From: an uncultured Bacteroidales bacterium
GTDB taxonomy: Bacteria > Bacteroidota > Bacteroidia > Bacteroidales > P3
DNA: 64,000 nucleotides
Direction: 5' to 3'
Assembly (NCBI GenBank): GCA_900314725.1
Contig: OMWJ01000003.1
Location: forward strand, 1 to 64,000
Part shown: positions 35,210-45,487 of the stretch, one piece after another
Position numbering within the stretch: position 1 is the first letter of the stretch
Layout: every line of letters starts with the position of its first letter
Notes under the pieces: generated by a model
Told to the model about the DNA's origin: nothing
Databases searched by the model: none
The model's input: the letters and a program-made list of their open reading frames with translations, nothing else
Program-made: the position numbers and the translations under genes

Positions 35210-36502
35210 ATGAGAAAAAGGATATTATTTTTTGCAATATTGATATTGTGTGGCTTTGTTGTTTGTGTGGCTCAACAGAGTTTGAATGTATTGTTTGTTG
35301 GAAATAGTTATACACAGGTTAATAATCTTCCACAGATGGTTAAAAATATAGCTTCTTCTATGGGAGATGAACTGAATTATCAAAGCAATACACCTGGTGG
35401 ATGTACTTTCTATCAACACTGTTACAATAATTCTATGGCAATGATTTGCAATGGAGGTTGGGATATTGTAGTTTTGCAGGAACAAAGTCAATATCCGTCC
35501 TTTCCACAAGAACAGGTAGAAATGGAAGTATTTCCGTATGCACAAAGGCTTGTTGATTCTATCTATTCAAACAATCCTTGTTGTGAGCCTATGTTTTATA
35601 TGACTTGGGGAAGAAAAAATGGGGATGCAGATAATGCAGTATATTTTCCTGTTCTCGGGACATACGAGGGAATGGACAGTATGTTGTGTGAAAGATATAC
35701 CTATATGGCACAAGAATATGACGCTTCTCTTTGTCCCGTTGGACGTGTTTGGCGTTATCTTAGAGAAAACCACAGTGAAATAGAACTTTATCAATCAGAC
35801 GAAAGCCATCCAAGTTTAGCCGGAACCTATGCTGCTGCCTGTGCTTTCTATGTTCTGTTCTTTCATCGTAATCCTGAGCTGATAACCTTTTCTTCTTCTT
35901 TGCCACAAGCAACAGCACAGACCATTCGTTCAGCAGTACGTAGTGTTGTTTTTGATAATCTGACACAGTGGCAACGTCCTAAGCCTCAAGCATCTTTTAC
36001 TTTTGAAATGATAGACAACAATACAGTGAGTTTTTTCTCTACTTCTCAGAATGTAAGTAACTTGACATGGTATTTTGGAGAGGAGGCTACATCATATAAT
36101 CAACCTGATGACAACGCAATAGAACATACCTATTCAGAAACAGGAACTTTTGTTGTGTCGCTTGTTGCAGAACGTCATTGTATGACAGATACCGCAAGGG
36201 CAGATATTACTATTGCAGATAATTCTTCAATAAATATAATAAACGATGAAAAAGAAGGGAGCATATCTTTTTATCCGAACCCAGCAAAAGATGTCCTAAA
36301 TATAAATTGTCCTGAAAATGTAAAACTTACATCAGTTATTCTTTGTGATATGTATGGAAAAATTGTTGCTCAAAATTACTGTTTGTCAAACGACAATAAA
36401 ACTATCAGTCTCAATTTGGACAATATTGCTTCTGGAAGTTACATACTGCAAATAAACACAGAGAAGGCTACATATACCTACAAAACAATGATCACTAAAT
36501 AA
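35210..36502 (+). CDS. T9SS-exported SGNH hydrolase with PKD-like domain
   Basis: A predicted secreted esterase or lipase-like enzyme. The start at 35210 (MRKRILFFAILILCGFVVCVAQ) gives a signal peptide and lies after the promoter. The SGNH domain covers about residues 25-235: block I is LFVGNSYTQVNNLP (Ser replaces GDS-type spacing as GNSYT), and block V is SDESHPSLAGTY with the Asp and His. A PKD-like beta domain follows (QASFTFEMIDNNTVSF through GTFVVSLVAERH). The last 75 residues are a type A sorting domain (SFYPNPAKDVLNI, ASGSYILQINT). Substrate unknown. It stands alone and ends at a repeat cluster. Confidence 0.85.
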   Translation: MRKRILFFAILILCGFVVCVAQQSLNVLFVGNSYTQVNNLPQMVKNIASSMGDELNYQSNTPGGCTFYQHCYNNSMAMICNGGWDIVVLQEQSQYPSFPQEQVEMEVFPYAQRLVDSIYSNNPCCEPMFYMTWGRKNGDADNAVYFPVLGTYEGMDSMLCERYTYMAQEYDASLCPVGRVWRYLRENHSEIELYQSDESHPSLAGTYAAACAFYVLFFHRNPELITFSSSLPQATAQTIRSAVRSVVFDNLTQWQRPKPQASFTFEMIDNNTVSFFSTSQNVSNLTWYFGEEATSYNQPDDNAIEHTYSETGTFVVSLVAERHCMTDTARADITIADNSSINIINDEKEGSISFYPNPAKDVLNINCPENVKLTSVILCDMYGKIVAQNYCLSNDNKTISLNLDNIASGSYILQINTEKATYTYKTMITK

Positions 36503-36579
36503 AACCCGATGAATATTAAGTCTGGGATAAATTAGAATAAATTGTAGTTTTAGTAGAATAAGAATCATAAATTTTATGA

Positions 36580-36681
36580 AAAAAAAGGCGTTTTTGTAAT
36601 TAGAAAACGCCTTTTCTATATTCAAAAACGCCCTTTTCTTAGTATGGAAACGCCTTTTTTTATACTTAAAAACGCCTTTTC
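36580..36681. repeat. Five-unit AAAACGCCTTTT repeat cluster
   Basis: Five units with an A-tract, an ACGCC core and a T-tract lie at about 36580-36595, 36603-36616, 36623-36638, 36646-36660 and 36668-36681. The leftmost is inverted (GGCGTTTTT), so it can pair with any of the others. The cluster occupies the gap between two convergent genes. Its layout repeats that of the cluster at 6192-6294 with a different core. Confidence 0.85.
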
Positions 36682-36689
36682 TTTAATAT

Positions 36690-37742
36690 TCAATAGTTTT
36701 CTTGTTCAAACCACGAGTTTGCTGTATCTGCAATTTTATCTACATCCTGCATAAGCATACATTTGAAATGTTTTTTAGGGCATTTTTTAAAGCCAAGTTT
36801 AGAACAAGGTCGGCATTTTAAATTCTCCACTTCACAAATCAAAGACTTGTCTTGCATATCCTTAGGCAAATAGGGATACATTCCAAAGTCTGGAACTGTA
36901 TTACCCCAAACGCTGATGATATTCTTCTTCAAGGCTGATGCAATATGCATAGCACCGGTGTCAGGAGTTATTATTCCAAGTGAGTTTTTGATAAGGGCAG
37001 CCGTCTGATTAATAGAAAAAGAACCACATCCGTTGAAAACCCTGCTACCTATTGCATTTTCCACTCTGTTGGCTTTTGTCTTATCGTGCAAATCACCTAT
37101 AAGTAGTATCTGTCCTTTTATTTTTTGGCATATACGAATAAGAAGTTCTGCAGGCATTTGTTTGGTTTCGTGCTTGCTTCCAACAGCCATGCAGATATAT
37201 CCGTTTTGGAAAGCAATAGGGAGAGCATCATTTGGAATATAGTCTTCATCTATAAGAAAATAGTCCAATCCTTTTCCATCGTTTTCCACTTGCAGGCTTT
37301 CCACTGCCTCAAAATATCTATCCACTATATGAATATCTGGCATAAGGTTCTTCTTAAACTTGACAAGCAAGAATTTCTTGAAGTTAAGTTTGGAAAAACT
37401 TGCAAAAGGTTTCCTTAGGTTAAAGATAATTCTCCTGCTTCTAAGGTTCTTATGCAAATCCACAACAAAATCATAGTCTTCGCTTCTCAATTTCTTTATC
37501 AAAGAATGAAAACTTGAAGCCGTGCCATCTAAGGCATAGATTTTATTTATATAAGGATTGTTTTGGAGAATGGATACATTTTGTTGTTTGGTCAGATAAT
37601 GAACCTCACAATTTTGGTATTTCTTTTTTATACATCTTACCACAGGAGTTGTAAGAACTATGTCCCCAATAGAAGAAAATCTTATAACAAGAATTTTCTT
37701 TATGGGTGTATCGTCGTCTGTTTTATCGGTAGTTTCTTCCAT
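36690..37742 (-). CDS. Glycosyltransferase family 9 (heptosyltransferase-like)
   Basis: A GT-B enzyme like the ADP-heptose:LPS heptosyltransferases that build the inner core on the cytoplasmic face. Elements are ILVIRFSSIGDIVLTTPVVR at the start, DYDFVVDLHKNLRSR, QILLIGDLHDK, and the donor-site motif LGIITPDTGAMHIASALKK. The cysteine-rich end CRPCSKLGFKKCPKKHFKCM is common in Bacteroidota members. It may use the heptose product made with the gmhB-like gene at 5.5-6.1 kb, which is an inference. TACCTTTG at 37765-37772 lies 23 bp upstream. Confidence 0.9.
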   Translation of the reverse strand: MEETTDKTDDDTPIKKILVIRFSSIGDIVLTTPVVRCIKKKYQNCEVHYLTKQQNVSILQNNPYINKIYALDGTASSFHSLIKKLRSEDYDFVVDLHKNLRSRRIIFNLRKPFASFSKLNFKKFLLVKFKKNLMPDIHIVDRYFEAVESLQVENDGKGLDYFLIDEDYIPNDALPIAFQNGYICMAVGSKHETKQMPAELLIRICQKIKGQILLIGDLHDKTKANRVENAIGSRVFNGCGSFSINQTAALIKNSLGIITPDTGAMHIASALKKNIISVWGNTVPDFGMYPYLPKDMQDKSLICEVENLKCRPCSKLGFKKCPKKHFKCMLMQDVDKIADTANSWFEQENY

Positions 37743-37764
37743 TTATTTCAAAAAATAATTTTTG

Positions 37765-37772
37765 CAAAGGTA
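37765..37772 (-). promoter_or_regulatory. -7 box of the GT9 gene
   Basis: TACCTTTG on the minus strand. A TTTG lies 22 nt further upstream (37798-37795), slightly beyond the usual spacing. Confidence 0.5.
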
Positions 37773-37875
37773 CATATATTTTTTCAATTAACACAAAATC
37801 ATTTACAGAAAACTTTTCAAATGTTCCCACTTATTATGTTTTTTATCGCTTGTGAAGAAAGAAAATTTTTATATT

Positions 37876-37984
37876 TAGACTTAGTCAAAAAACATCAAGT
37901 TTTAAATTATAAACATCAAGTCTTTACACCCAAAAGAGTTGGTTTTAATTTTTTAAAACCAACTCTTTTTTCATCAAGTCTTTG
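37876..37984. repeat. Palindromic word cluster B
   Basis: Contains GACTTAGTC, AACATCAAG (twice), and a perfect 15-bp stem AAAAGAGTTGGTTTT/AAAACCAACTCTTTT (37932-37946 with 37955-37969), then CATCAAGTCTTTG. It fills most of the 305-bp gap between ridA and the GT9 gene, which also holds the ridA terminator and the GT9 promoter. Confidence 0.85.
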
Positions 37985-37987
37985 AAT

Positions 37988-38013
37988 AAAAAAAGGACGT
38001 ATTTGTTACGTCC
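37988..38013 (-). terminator. Terminator of ridA
   Basis: A 7-bp stem GGACGTA/TACGTCC (37995-38001 with 38007-38013, 5-nt loop) is followed on the minus strand by seven Ts (37988-37994). Confidence 0.8.
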
Positions 38014-38047
38014 CTTGAAAAGTAGAATTATTCTATTGTTTTGATTA

Positions 38048-38428
38048 TTAATTCTTATAAGCTATAGCTTCTATTTCAACCAAAACACCTTTAGGTAATT
38101 TTACAACTGCAAAGGCTGCACGTGCAGGAAGAGTCTCATTGAAGTATTTTGCATAGACTTCATTCATTGCAGCAAAGTCATCCATAGAGTTTAGCAAACA
38201 AGTAGTTTTGCAAACATCATTGAAAGTATAGCCAGCTTCTTTCAATATTGCTCCAACATTTTCCAAAGCTTGAGTTGTTTGAGCAGTGATACCTTCTGGA
38301 GTTTCTCCTGTTTGAGGATTTACAGGTATTTGACCTGAAATGAAAAGCATACCATTACCTGCTTGAATAGCTTGAGAATAAGGTCCTATTGCAGCAGGAG
38401 CGTTTTTTGTATTTATAACTTTATTCAT
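38048..38428 (-). CDS. ridA: Reactive intermediate/imine deaminase
   Basis: RidA hydrolyses reactive enamine and imine intermediates such as 2-aminoacrylate, which arise in pyridoxal-phosphate reactions. Conserved elements are [14 protein letters not shown] at the start, [13 protein letters not shown], and [27 protein letters not shown]. The active-site Arg lies in [24 protein letters not shown] together with the conserved Glu. Length 126 is typical. It lies 14 bp after the M6 protease gene, so the two are probably co-transcribed. Confidence 0.95.
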   Translation of the reverse strand: MNKVINTKNAPAAIGPYSQAIQAGNGMLFISGQIPVNPQTGETPEGITAQTTQALENVGAILKEAGYTFNDVCKTTCLLNSMDDFAAMNEVYAKYFNETLPARAAFAVVKLPKGVLVEIEAIAYKN

Positions 38429-38442
38429 TGTTCTAAGTTTTT

Positions 38443-41400
38443 TTATTTGTTGATTATTAATTTTTCTTTCGCAATCTTGTTGTCAGCTTTGATGATAACA
38501 GTATAAGTTCCGTTGTCTATGTTAGGTAAGGAGAATATTTTGTTGTTTAGATCTGTATTCTCTTCCATATAAACAACCTGACCAAGAATATTGGTTATTA
38601 TCACTTGCTGAGCATTATTGATTTGAGAACTTATAGCAAATGTTCCGTTGGTTGCAGGGTTAGGCATTATTGCAAAGTGGAAGTTATTTTCAACACTGTT
38701 TATGCTTGCATCAGGGATAACTGTAATTCTCTTAACATTAGAATAAGCCTCAGGACAAGCATCTATTTGAACTTTTACTCTATAATCAAATGAACCCAAA
38801 GTGCTGAATGTTTCACTAAGTGTTGCAGCAGTATTGCCTAAAGAAGTATAAGTGATGCCGTCGTCTGAAGATTTTTCCCAATCAACAATAGTTCCTCTGT
38901 AAGAAGAAAGCTGAAGTGTTCCGTTAGTATTTTTTACTACAGTATCGTATGCAAATGTAAGGTTACCTCCACGTGATATTCTAACGTCAATAAGAACGCT
39001 GTTGGAAGTGTTAGAAACTATGCCGTCAGAATAAACAACACGTCTAAACTGAGTGCTATCTGTAAGTAAAGCAGGTTGATAATCTTTTTGATTGTTGCCT
39101 GTTGAGGTTGTAGCGTCAGCATCTTCCCAAGAGTTTCCATTCTTTACTTGCCATAGATAAGTAAAGTTGCCAAAACCACCTGTAGGTTCTCCACCCTCAA
39201 TAAGTCCAGGTTGAATACCTTGACAAACTTGTGGAGTAGTAGCAGTAATGACGTTGTTGTTTATTGCAGGATAAAGAGTCGTGAAACTTATTCTTGAACT
39301 GTATGCAGTACCGTATCCGTTGGTTACGAATGCTCTGACATAATAAGTATGACCACTTTCCAATCCTGTAAGGTCGTAAGTATACATACCTGTAGAAGCG
39401 TTGTCAAAACTTATTACTGTTGAGTTTTCTAAATCAGGTGATATGTCAGCATCAGTTGTATATACAAATCCTTTTGCTACAAATGCTTCCAAACCTGTGG
39501 AGGTCATATTTGCTCTAAGTGTTGCAGAAGTAGTGTCAATGTTTGTAGCAGACTGAACAGCGACAGAACCAAGACCAGAAATAGTTGAAACATTTTTGAT
39601 TGGTCCAAGATGTGTTCCTAATGAGTTTTTGATGAATGAACGGAAGTAGTATCTTACTCCTCTTTCTAAGTCTGAAATAGTAAGAGAGGTGATATTCACT
39701 GTGTCTGTAAGATTGTTATCATAGATAGCATTTGCTTCAACAAAAGGACAATCTTCCTCAGTAGAATAAACTATACCTTTGTGAGTGAAACTTTCTCTTC
39801 CTGGATAAAGTATTTTACCTGATGTGTTGAAAGAATACATAGTAACGCCAGAAGCATTACTTGTTTCAAGCATAGGTATGTCGGAGTTGAAATTAAATGT
39901 GTAAAGGGAGTCATTGATTTTGTTCATATCCGTAAAAGCAATGTTGGTCAGAACAGTACCTCCGACTGTAGATATTTGGTTGTTGGATGTATTGGTGAAG
40001 TAGTGTATGTTAGAAGAAGAAGCAAATGGAGCTTTATATGTATCTCCATCATTATAATTACCAGTAGAAGGTTCTATAAACCAACCTCTACTATTTGCAT
40101 CTACATTTACAATATTAGCAGAGTTGTTTATCCAGGCATTGATTTTTGACATATTTCCGTGATGAACCAAAAGACCTGCTGCAGGAATATAAGCATCCCA
40201 ACCTGTTTTTCTGCGGGCTTCTATTGTGAAAAATTCTTGAGTTCCTGCAATCTTTACTAAATAGGCAGTGTCGTTTGCTCCTTTTATTGTTGGAACAAGG
40301 ATAGAATCTCTGGAAGTTGTAAGAGTGTCCATGCAACCCAACCAACCAGTGTAAAGTTTTTCAAAAGCAGACCAGTTGGCAGGAGTTCTTTGTTCGTTGT
40401 TGTAACATCCTTCGCACATCAAGTCATATTTTCCTGTTGAAACTACATTAGAAGAAGCTCCGTTGCCGTTGTTGTAAGTATCATAGTGGTCAGGTAAGCC
40501 TAAAGCGTGTCCAAATTCGTGACACATTGTACCAATAGAAGTCATAGCATTTGCACTTGCTTTTTCTGAACCACAAACATAGTGAGAAAATCTTACACCG
40601 TCTCTCATTAATGAAGTAGAAGGTTCTCCTTGATGAGGCCATACTTCATCCGCATTGCCAGTAGACGATTGAGGTGTGCCAGCATACATAATGAAAACAC
40701 ATCCAACCTTGTCTCCATTGGTAGTGTGTATGTTAGCAAAGTGAGAATAATCTACATCGTTATCGGCAGCAATAACGGCATCTCTTGCAAGATATTTACC
40801 ACCACCATTACTTTGTGCATAGTAAGAACTTGGTTGAGAAAGAGTGTAAGGACCTACAACTCTAATCTTCATGTCATACAATCCGCCAGATTGAGAATAG
40901 TAATAATCTTTCAAACTTCCTGTTCCATTGTAGTTTGGCTGAGCAAACATGTTTTGGAAATCTTGTTGAGTATATTGATATGTTTTATCTGAGTAATTAA
41001 CCAAAATAACCAAAAGACTATCAGAAGCAATAGTAGGAATGTCTGTACTTCCTATCATTGTAGAAGCGAAGGAAGATTTTCTTCTTATTTCTTTATTCCT
41101 CTCTATTTGGCTTTCGCTGAAAAACATATTTTTCTCTATACCACGTAGAAAAGCGATTTCATTTTCAGAACGTTCTTCTTCATTAGCAGCTAACACAGAA
41201 GATGGAACCATATTTCCTGTCTCATCTCTTGTAGCATAAACCCACTCTCCTGACTTGCTATGTAAGAGAGTATAACCATCAAGAGTATTAGCCCAATTCA
41301 AATGCTCATCTCCTGCAAGAACAAAGGTAAGAGTTTTTCCATTGGGTTGTTTAATAGTAACCGGTTTTTTGTTAGCCGGTACTGCCAAGGCTACAATGCT

Positions 41401-41454
41401 AAGACAAATTATTGCAACCAATATTAGCGTTTTTTTTCTTAAATTTATGAACAT
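38443..41454 (-). CDS. Secreted M6-family metalloprotease with T9SS sorting domain
   Basis: A zinc metalloprotease of the immune inhibitor A group, predicted to reach the surface or medium. It has a signal peptide (to about residue 25) and a propeptide-like region with [18 protein letters not shown]. In the catalytic domain the zinc site is [19 protein letters not shown] (HExxH near residue 309). Two fibronectin-like repeats follow ([33 protein letters not shown]). The C-terminal 80 residues are a type A sorting domain ([27 protein letters not shown]). Host or prey protein substrates are only inference. A good promoter lies at 41559-41589. Confidence 0.9.
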   Translation of the reverse strand: MFINLRKKTLILVAIICLSIVALAVPANKKPVTIKQPNGKTLTFVLAGDEHLNWANTLDGYTLLHSKSGEWVYATRDETGNMVPSSVLAANEEERSENEIAFLRGIEKNMFFSESQIERNKEIRRKSSFASTMIGSTDIPTIASDSLLVILVNYSDKTYQYTQQDFQNMFAQPNYNGTGSLKDYYYSQSGGLYDMKIRVVGPYTLSQPSSYYAQSNGGGKYLARDAVIAADNDVDYSHFANIHTTNGDKVGCVFIMYAGTPQSSTGNADEVWPHQGEPSTSLMRDGVRFSHYVCGSEKASANAMTSIGTMCHEFGHALGLPDHYDTYNNGNGASSNVVSTGKYDLMCEGCYNNEQRTPANWSAFEKLYTGWLGCMDTLTTSRDSILVPTIKGANDTAYLVKIAGTQEFFTIEARRKTGWDAYIPAAGLLVHHGNMSKINAWINNSANIVNVDANSRGWFIEPSTGNYNDGDTYKAPFASSSNIHYFTNTSNNQISTVGGTVLTNIAFTDMNKINDSLYTFNFNSDIPMLETSNASGVTMYSFNTSGKILYPGRESFTHKGIVYSTEEDCPFVEANAIYDNNLTDTVNITSLTISDLERGVRYYFRSFIKNSLGTHLGPIKNVSTISGLGSVAVQSATNIDTTSATLRANMTSTGLEAFVAKGFVYTTDADISPDLENSTVISFDNASTGMYTYDLTGLESGHTYYVRAFVTNGYGTAYSSRISFTTLYPAINNNVITATTPQVCQGIQPGLIEGGEPTGGFGNFTYLWQVKNGNSWEDADATTSTGNNQKDYQPALLTDSTQFRRVVYSDGIVSNTSNSVLIDVRISRGGNLTFAYDTVVKNTNGTLQLSSYRGTIVDWEKSSDDGITYTSLGNTAATLSETFSTLGSFDYRVKVQIDACPEAYSNVKRITVIPDASINSVENNFHFAIMPNPATNGTFAISSQINNAQQVIITNILGQVVYMEENTDLNNKIFSLPNIDNGTYTVIIKADNKIAKEKLIINK

Positions 41455-41558
41455 TGTTTTGAATTTTTATTGTTATTAATTATTATGCTTTTACAAAAAA
41501 TATACCAAACCCCATAAACATTCTTGTTCTTTATAGTGGAAAGGTTGTAATTAGGTTG

Positions 41559-41589
41559 CAAAATTATAATTTTTTTGTTGCGTGTGCAA
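41559..41589 (-). promoter_or_regulatory. Promoter of the M6 protease-ridA unit
   Basis: On the minus strand TTG (41589-41587), 20 nt, then TAATTTTG (41566-41559), giving a leader of about 100 nt before the start at 41454. Confidence 0.65.
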
Positions 41590-41601
41590 GATTTTAATAA
41601 T

Positions 41602-41637
41602 AAAAAACACACACCGAAACTATGGTGTGTGTTTTTT
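41602..41637 (-). terminator. Terminator of the 41.7-44 kb T9SS gene
   Basis: A 14-bp A/T-flanked stem with CACACACC/GGTGTGTG core (41602-41615 with 41624-41637), 23 bp past the stop. The A-tract and T-tract make it usable in both directions. Confidence 0.88.
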
Positions 41638-41659
41638 TATTTATGATAATACTATCTTA

Positions 41660-43960
41660 TTATCTGTTTATAACAAGTTTGTTAGTAGATTTAACACCAT
41701 TTACTTCTATTGTGTAGAAATAAGTTCCGTTGTTCAAAGCACTAACATCAACATTTGATTTGTAAGCAACACCTGCATCTCTGTTACCTTCGTTTCTTGA
41801 GATAACAGTTCTTCCCATAAGGTCAGTAACAGTAAGAGTTACATTTCCTCTTTGGTTAAGGCTATAAGATAAAGTCATATTATCTGTTGCAGGGTTAGGA
41901 TATGCATTCATATAAGAAGTAGCGTTTGTAGAAACTTCGTTTATGCTTGAGATTGGGTTAGGTATATCAGAAACAACCATACGAATCATAGGAACAGAAC
42001 CTTGAGAGTATGCACTTGTGAACCATAAATAACCCCAGTCATATTGACTTTGAGAAGAAGCCATGTTAGCAGACCATACTAAGATAGACCAACCACTACC
42101 GTAACTGTAGCTTGTCCAACCATCATAGTCTTTTCCTAAGTAGAATTTTCCATTATTACCTACTTTAGTGTAGCATGCATAATATGTTGTATTATCTTCC
42201 ATTGGGTTGTTAGTGTAGGTGAAAGGAAGGAAGATAGTGTTTAGGTTGCTTCCAGAGAAACGTTCTGTGCTATTGTTAGGATCTGAAGAATTGTTCAATT
42301 CAGAAGCAAGAACTGTATGTTCTAATGATTCAACAGGATTTTCTTCATTGTCTAAAACTTCTACAACAGCATCGCTATAAGCAGTTGCATCATTGTTGAA
42401 TTTCCAAAGAGAACCTTTGATAACTGCACCTGCTTCACAAGAATCTACAGCAGGAACAACTTCTATACCTGCAAGGTAAGCATTAGTTCCATCATTTACT
42501 GTTCCTTGAGCTGTGAAAGCTGCACATACTCTATATCCGTCAGAAAGAGCTGTAGTACTGCTTGAATAAGTGTTATTTGGATTGTAGTGATAATCCCAAA
42601 CACCACTTGCTCTTTCGTATAAGATACCAAGGTCTTTTTGCCAAGTGTAGCAATGAGATCTTGCTTCATCTTCTGGGTATACATAATAGTAGTTTGTGTC
42701 AAGATTCTTTGAATATTGTTCTCCATTTATTGAATAAATCAAATCAGCAGTGTAGGCATAAACACCAGCACCTTCATTTGATTGAGCAATGGCATAATCA
42801 GAAACTGACATATCTTTGTATCTAATATACTCAGGACGGGTTAAATCTGGATTGCCATCGGTGCCTGTGTAAGGATATACTGTGAATATTTCGTTTGCAA
42901 GATCTACTGTGTCAGAAGTTCCACGGTCAATGAAAGTGTATACATCTGGATCATTTTCTGTAGCACCAGCTGTTACAGAATAGAAAGAGTTAGCAAGCAT
43001 AAGGTCTTCTGCAGTAGAAGAGCCAGTGTTAGATATTGTTGCAGTTGAACGGAATGGTTCAGGGATAAGTATTTCAGGGACTACTCTATAGCCATCATCT
43101 ATGGAATAACTTAAAACGTCAATTCTGTTAGCAGGAGTAATTCCATAGGCAACGTCATCTAAGAACCAGTAATAACCAGCAATGTTATCGCCTAGAGCAG
43201 GAGCTGTTACTCTAAAACGAACATAAACATCTTGATCTGGAGTTGTAATATCACAAATGCTTGTACCGGCAGGAATATTTACGTATTTTCTACCTATAAG
43301 AGCGTCTGAACCCCAATAGTCTCCAGCGTAGCCGTCTATGTTTTTAAGATTGAATCTTACAGAATCATAAGTTCCAGCTGCAAAATTAGGATCAGTTGAC
43401 CAATCAATGAAATAATTATCATTATTCCAAAGAGTCGGAACTAATTGAACAAAATGGATGTCTATTTGTTCGCCTGTTGTGTGAATAGGAGTATTGATCT
43501 TAACAAAAGCCTCAACTTGGTCAGTTCCTTCTACATCATAAAGATCGAAACCAGCAAAACCGTTAAGAACACTCATTGGTATATCACCTGTAGGTTCAAA
43601 ACCATCAACCCAAGTTGCAAAAGCAGTTTCAGTAGTACCTGCATCGCTTCTCCAATAAACTAATGGCCACCAATCAGGATAAACAGTTATTGTTCCATCC
43701 AACAAAGTCCAAGTATTGATTGAAGAGTGGTTTTCTGTTACACCAAAAGTGTAAGCAGTTGGATCACTAAAATCACACAAAGAGAAAGTGTTTTCTGCGT
43801 ATGATTTCTTAGGGATAGATGTCTTCACTTGAAGTCTGTCAAGAGAAACTTGCTTCTTTATCAAAGCATCTCTATCCATTTTCTTAGCATTCATATCTGC
43901 TTGAGCAAACAAAGTTACAGAAGCAAACATAACTGCCATTGCTAATACTAATTTTTTCAT
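41660..43960 (-). CDS. Large secreted T9SS cargo protein of unknown function
   Basis: A 766-residue secreted protein. The signal peptide (MKKLVLAMAVMFASVTLFAQ) is followed by a helical, basic stretch and a jelly-roll-like beta region (for example WRSDAGTTETAFATWVDGFEP, VKINTPIHTTGEQIDIHFVQ, YYWFLDDVAYG). More beta domains follow to residue 680. The last 80 residues are a clear type A sorting domain (MNAYPNPATDNMTLSYSL, DLMGRTVIS, LNNGTYFYTIEVNG). I see no catalytic motif. Its even, strong codon pattern, dedicated promoter and strong terminator suggest high expression. Homology to a named family is not recognised. Confidence 0.8.
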   Translation of the reverse strand: MKKLVLAMAVMFASVTLFAQADMNAKKMDRDALIKKQVSLDRLQVKTSIPKKSYAENTFSLCDFSDPTAYTFGVTENHSSINTWTLLDGTITVYPDWWPLVYWRSDAGTTETAFATWVDGFEPTGDIPMSVLNGFAGFDLYDVEGTDQVEAFVKINTPIHTTGEQIDIHFVQLVPTLWNNDNYFIDWSTDPNFAAGTYDSVRFNLKNIDGYAGDYWGSDALIGRKYVNIPAGTSICDITTPDQDVYVRFRVTAPALGDNIAGYYWFLDDVAYGITPANRIDVLSYSIDDGYRVVPEILIPEPFRSTATISNTGSSTAEDLMLANSFYSVTAGATENDPDVYTFIDRGTSDTVDLANEIFTVYPYTGTDGNPDLTRPEYIRYKDMSVSDYAIAQSNEGAGVYAYTADLIYSINGEQYSKNLDTNYYYVYPEDEARSHCYTWQKDLGILYERASGVWDYHYNPNNTYSSSTTALSDGYRVCAAFTAQGTVNDGTNAYLAGIEVVPAVDSCEAGAVIKGSLWKFNNDATAYSDAVVEVLDNEENPVESLEHTVLASELNNSSDPNNSTERFSGSNLNTIFLPFTYTNNPMEDNTTYYACYTKVGNNGKFYLGKDYDGWTSYSYGSGWSILVWSANMASSQSQYDWGYLWFTSAYSQGSVPMIRMVVSDIPNPISSINEVSTNATSYMNAYPNPATDNMTLSYSLNQRGNVTLTVTDLMGRTVISRNEGNRDAGVAYKSNVDVSALNNGTYFYTIEVNGVKSTNKLVINR

Positions 43961-44008
43961 TGTTTTTTAATTTTTTTTGTTAGTTAATTTTCTAATTTAT
44001 TCAGGTTG

Positions 44009-44039
44009 CAAATTTAGTGTTTTTTTTTATACCAACAAC
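44009..44039 (-). promoter_or_regulatory. Promoter of the 41.7-44 kb T9SS gene
   Basis: On the minus strand TTG near 44038-44036, 19 nt, then TAAATTTG (44016-44009), about 48 bp before the start codon. Confidence 0.65.
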
Positions 44040-44099
44040 AAAAAAACAAAAAAAAGCAATCTTTTATTTTTGTTTTGCAAAAAATATACCATTTTTTAT

Positions 44100-44107
44100 T
44101 AATTTTG
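44100..44107 (+). promoter_or_regulatory. Promoter of mpl
   Basis: TAATTTTG, with a TTTG at 44074-44077 (22 nt spacing). It ends 22 bp before the mpl ATG. Confidence 0.6.
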
Positions 44108-44129
44108 CAAAAACAATAAATAAATCATA

Positions 44130-45473
44130 ATGAAAGTACATTTTATTGCAATAGGCGGAAGTGCGATGCATAATCTGGCAATCGCTTTGAAACTAAAAGG
44201 ATATGAAGTCAGCGGAAGTGATGATGAAATTTTTTCTCCTGCAAAAGAAAGATTGGAAAAGTATAATATTTTGCCAGATAATGTGGGTTGGGACGAAAAG
44301 AAGATAACCAAAGATTTGGATGCAATAATTCTTGGTATGCATGCCAAGGAAGATAATCCAGAGTTAATAAAAGCAAAACAACTCGGTTTAAAAATATACT
44401 CCTATCCTGAATTTCTTTATGAAATGTCAAAGGATAAAAAGCGTATTGTCATAGGAGGTTCTCACGGAAAGACAACCACAACGGCTATGATTCTACACGC
44501 TATGCAACACTGTGGAATAGAAACAGACTATATGGTGGGAGCATTGCTTGAAGGCTTTGAAGTTATGGTGAAAATGACAGAGGAAGCAGAGTATATGGTG
44601 TTAGAAGGAGACGAATATCTTACCTCAACCTTAGATAAGCGACCAAAATTCCATCTTTATAAGCCAGATATTGCAATAATTACGGGAATAGCATGGGATC
44701 ATATAAATGTATTTCCTACTTTTGAAATCTACAAAGAGCAGTTTCAAATCTTTGCAGACAAGATAGAGAAAAATGGAACTTTGATTTATTGCAATGAGGA
44801 TGAGAACGTAAGACGGATAGCCGAAAATAGTAGGGCGGATATTGAGAAACTGCCATACGTTGCTTTTGATTACAAAATAGAAAAAGGTAATACCTATATT
44901 ATATATAAAGGTAAGGAATATCTAATTCAAGTTTTTGGAAAACACAATCTGATGAATATGTACGCTGCTATGCTTGCAACGGAAAAAGTTGGCATAAGCA
45001 ATGAAGATTTCTTGGCGTCTATGCAATCATTCAAAGGAGCAAGCAAGAGATTGGAACTTGTGAAGAAAACCGATAGTGTAAGTGTATATAAAGATTTTGC
45101 TCACTCTCCTTCAAAGTTGAAAGCGACAATAGAAGCAGTCAAGGATTGGTTTCCAAACAGAAAAATTGTGGCTTGCATGGAACTTCACACCTTTTCATCC
45201 CTAACATCAGAGTTTCTTCAGCAATACAAGGGGACAATGGATAAAGCCGACGTTTCCATGGTTTATTACAATAAGCATGCAATAGAACTAAAACGTCTTC
45301 CAGATTTAAACAAGCAAGACGTTTATGAGGCTTTCAATAAGCAAGACCTTAAAGTTTATACAGATGTAAAAGATATGCTAACAGACTTGCATAAGATAGA
45401 AATGAAAGATGTTTGTATACTTATGATGTCTTCAGGTAATTTTGACGGAATAGACCTTAATAATATATTCTAA
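44130..45473 (+). CDS. mpl: Mur ligase family, Mpl-type peptidoglycan recycling ligase
   Basis: Mpl joins UDP-MurNAc to the recycled tripeptide L-Ala-gamma-D-Glu-meso-diaminopimelate. The N-terminal Rossmann region is VHFIAIGGSAMHNLAIALKLKGYEVSGSDDE. The ATP-binding loop is GGSHGKTTTTAM (about residues 109-120), and further Mur motifs are EGDEYLTSTLDKRPKF, IITGIAWDHINVFPT and FGKHNLMNMYAA. The C-terminal domain has KDFAHSPSKLKATIEAVKDWFP. The reduced MHN in place of the MSG typical of MurC supports Mpl over MurC. Length 447 fits. It is convergent with the Smr gene, 14 bp between stops. Confidence 0.88.
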   Translation: MKVHFIAIGGSAMHNLAIALKLKGYEVSGSDDEIFSPAKERLEKYNILPDNVGWDEKKITKDLDAIILGMHAKEDNPELIKAKQLGLKIYSYPEFLYEMSKDKKRIVIGGSHGKTTTTAMILHAMQHCGIETDYMVGALLEGFEVMVKMTEEAEYMVLEGDEYLTSTLDKRPKFHLYKPDIAIITGIAWDHINVFPTFEIYKEQFQIFADKIEKNGTLIYCNEDENVRRIAENSRADIEKLPYVAFDYKIEKGNTYIIYKGKEYLIQVFGKHNLMNMYAAMLATEKVGISNEDFLASMQSFKGASKRLELVKKTDSVSVYKDFAHSPSKLKATIEAVKDWFPNRKIVACMELHTFSSLTSEFLQQYKGTMDKADVSMVYYNKHAIELKRLPDLNKQDVYEAFNKQDLKVYTDVKDMLTDLHKIEMKDVCILMMSSGNFDGIDLNNIF

Positions 45474-45487
45474 GCAAGAAATAGGGT

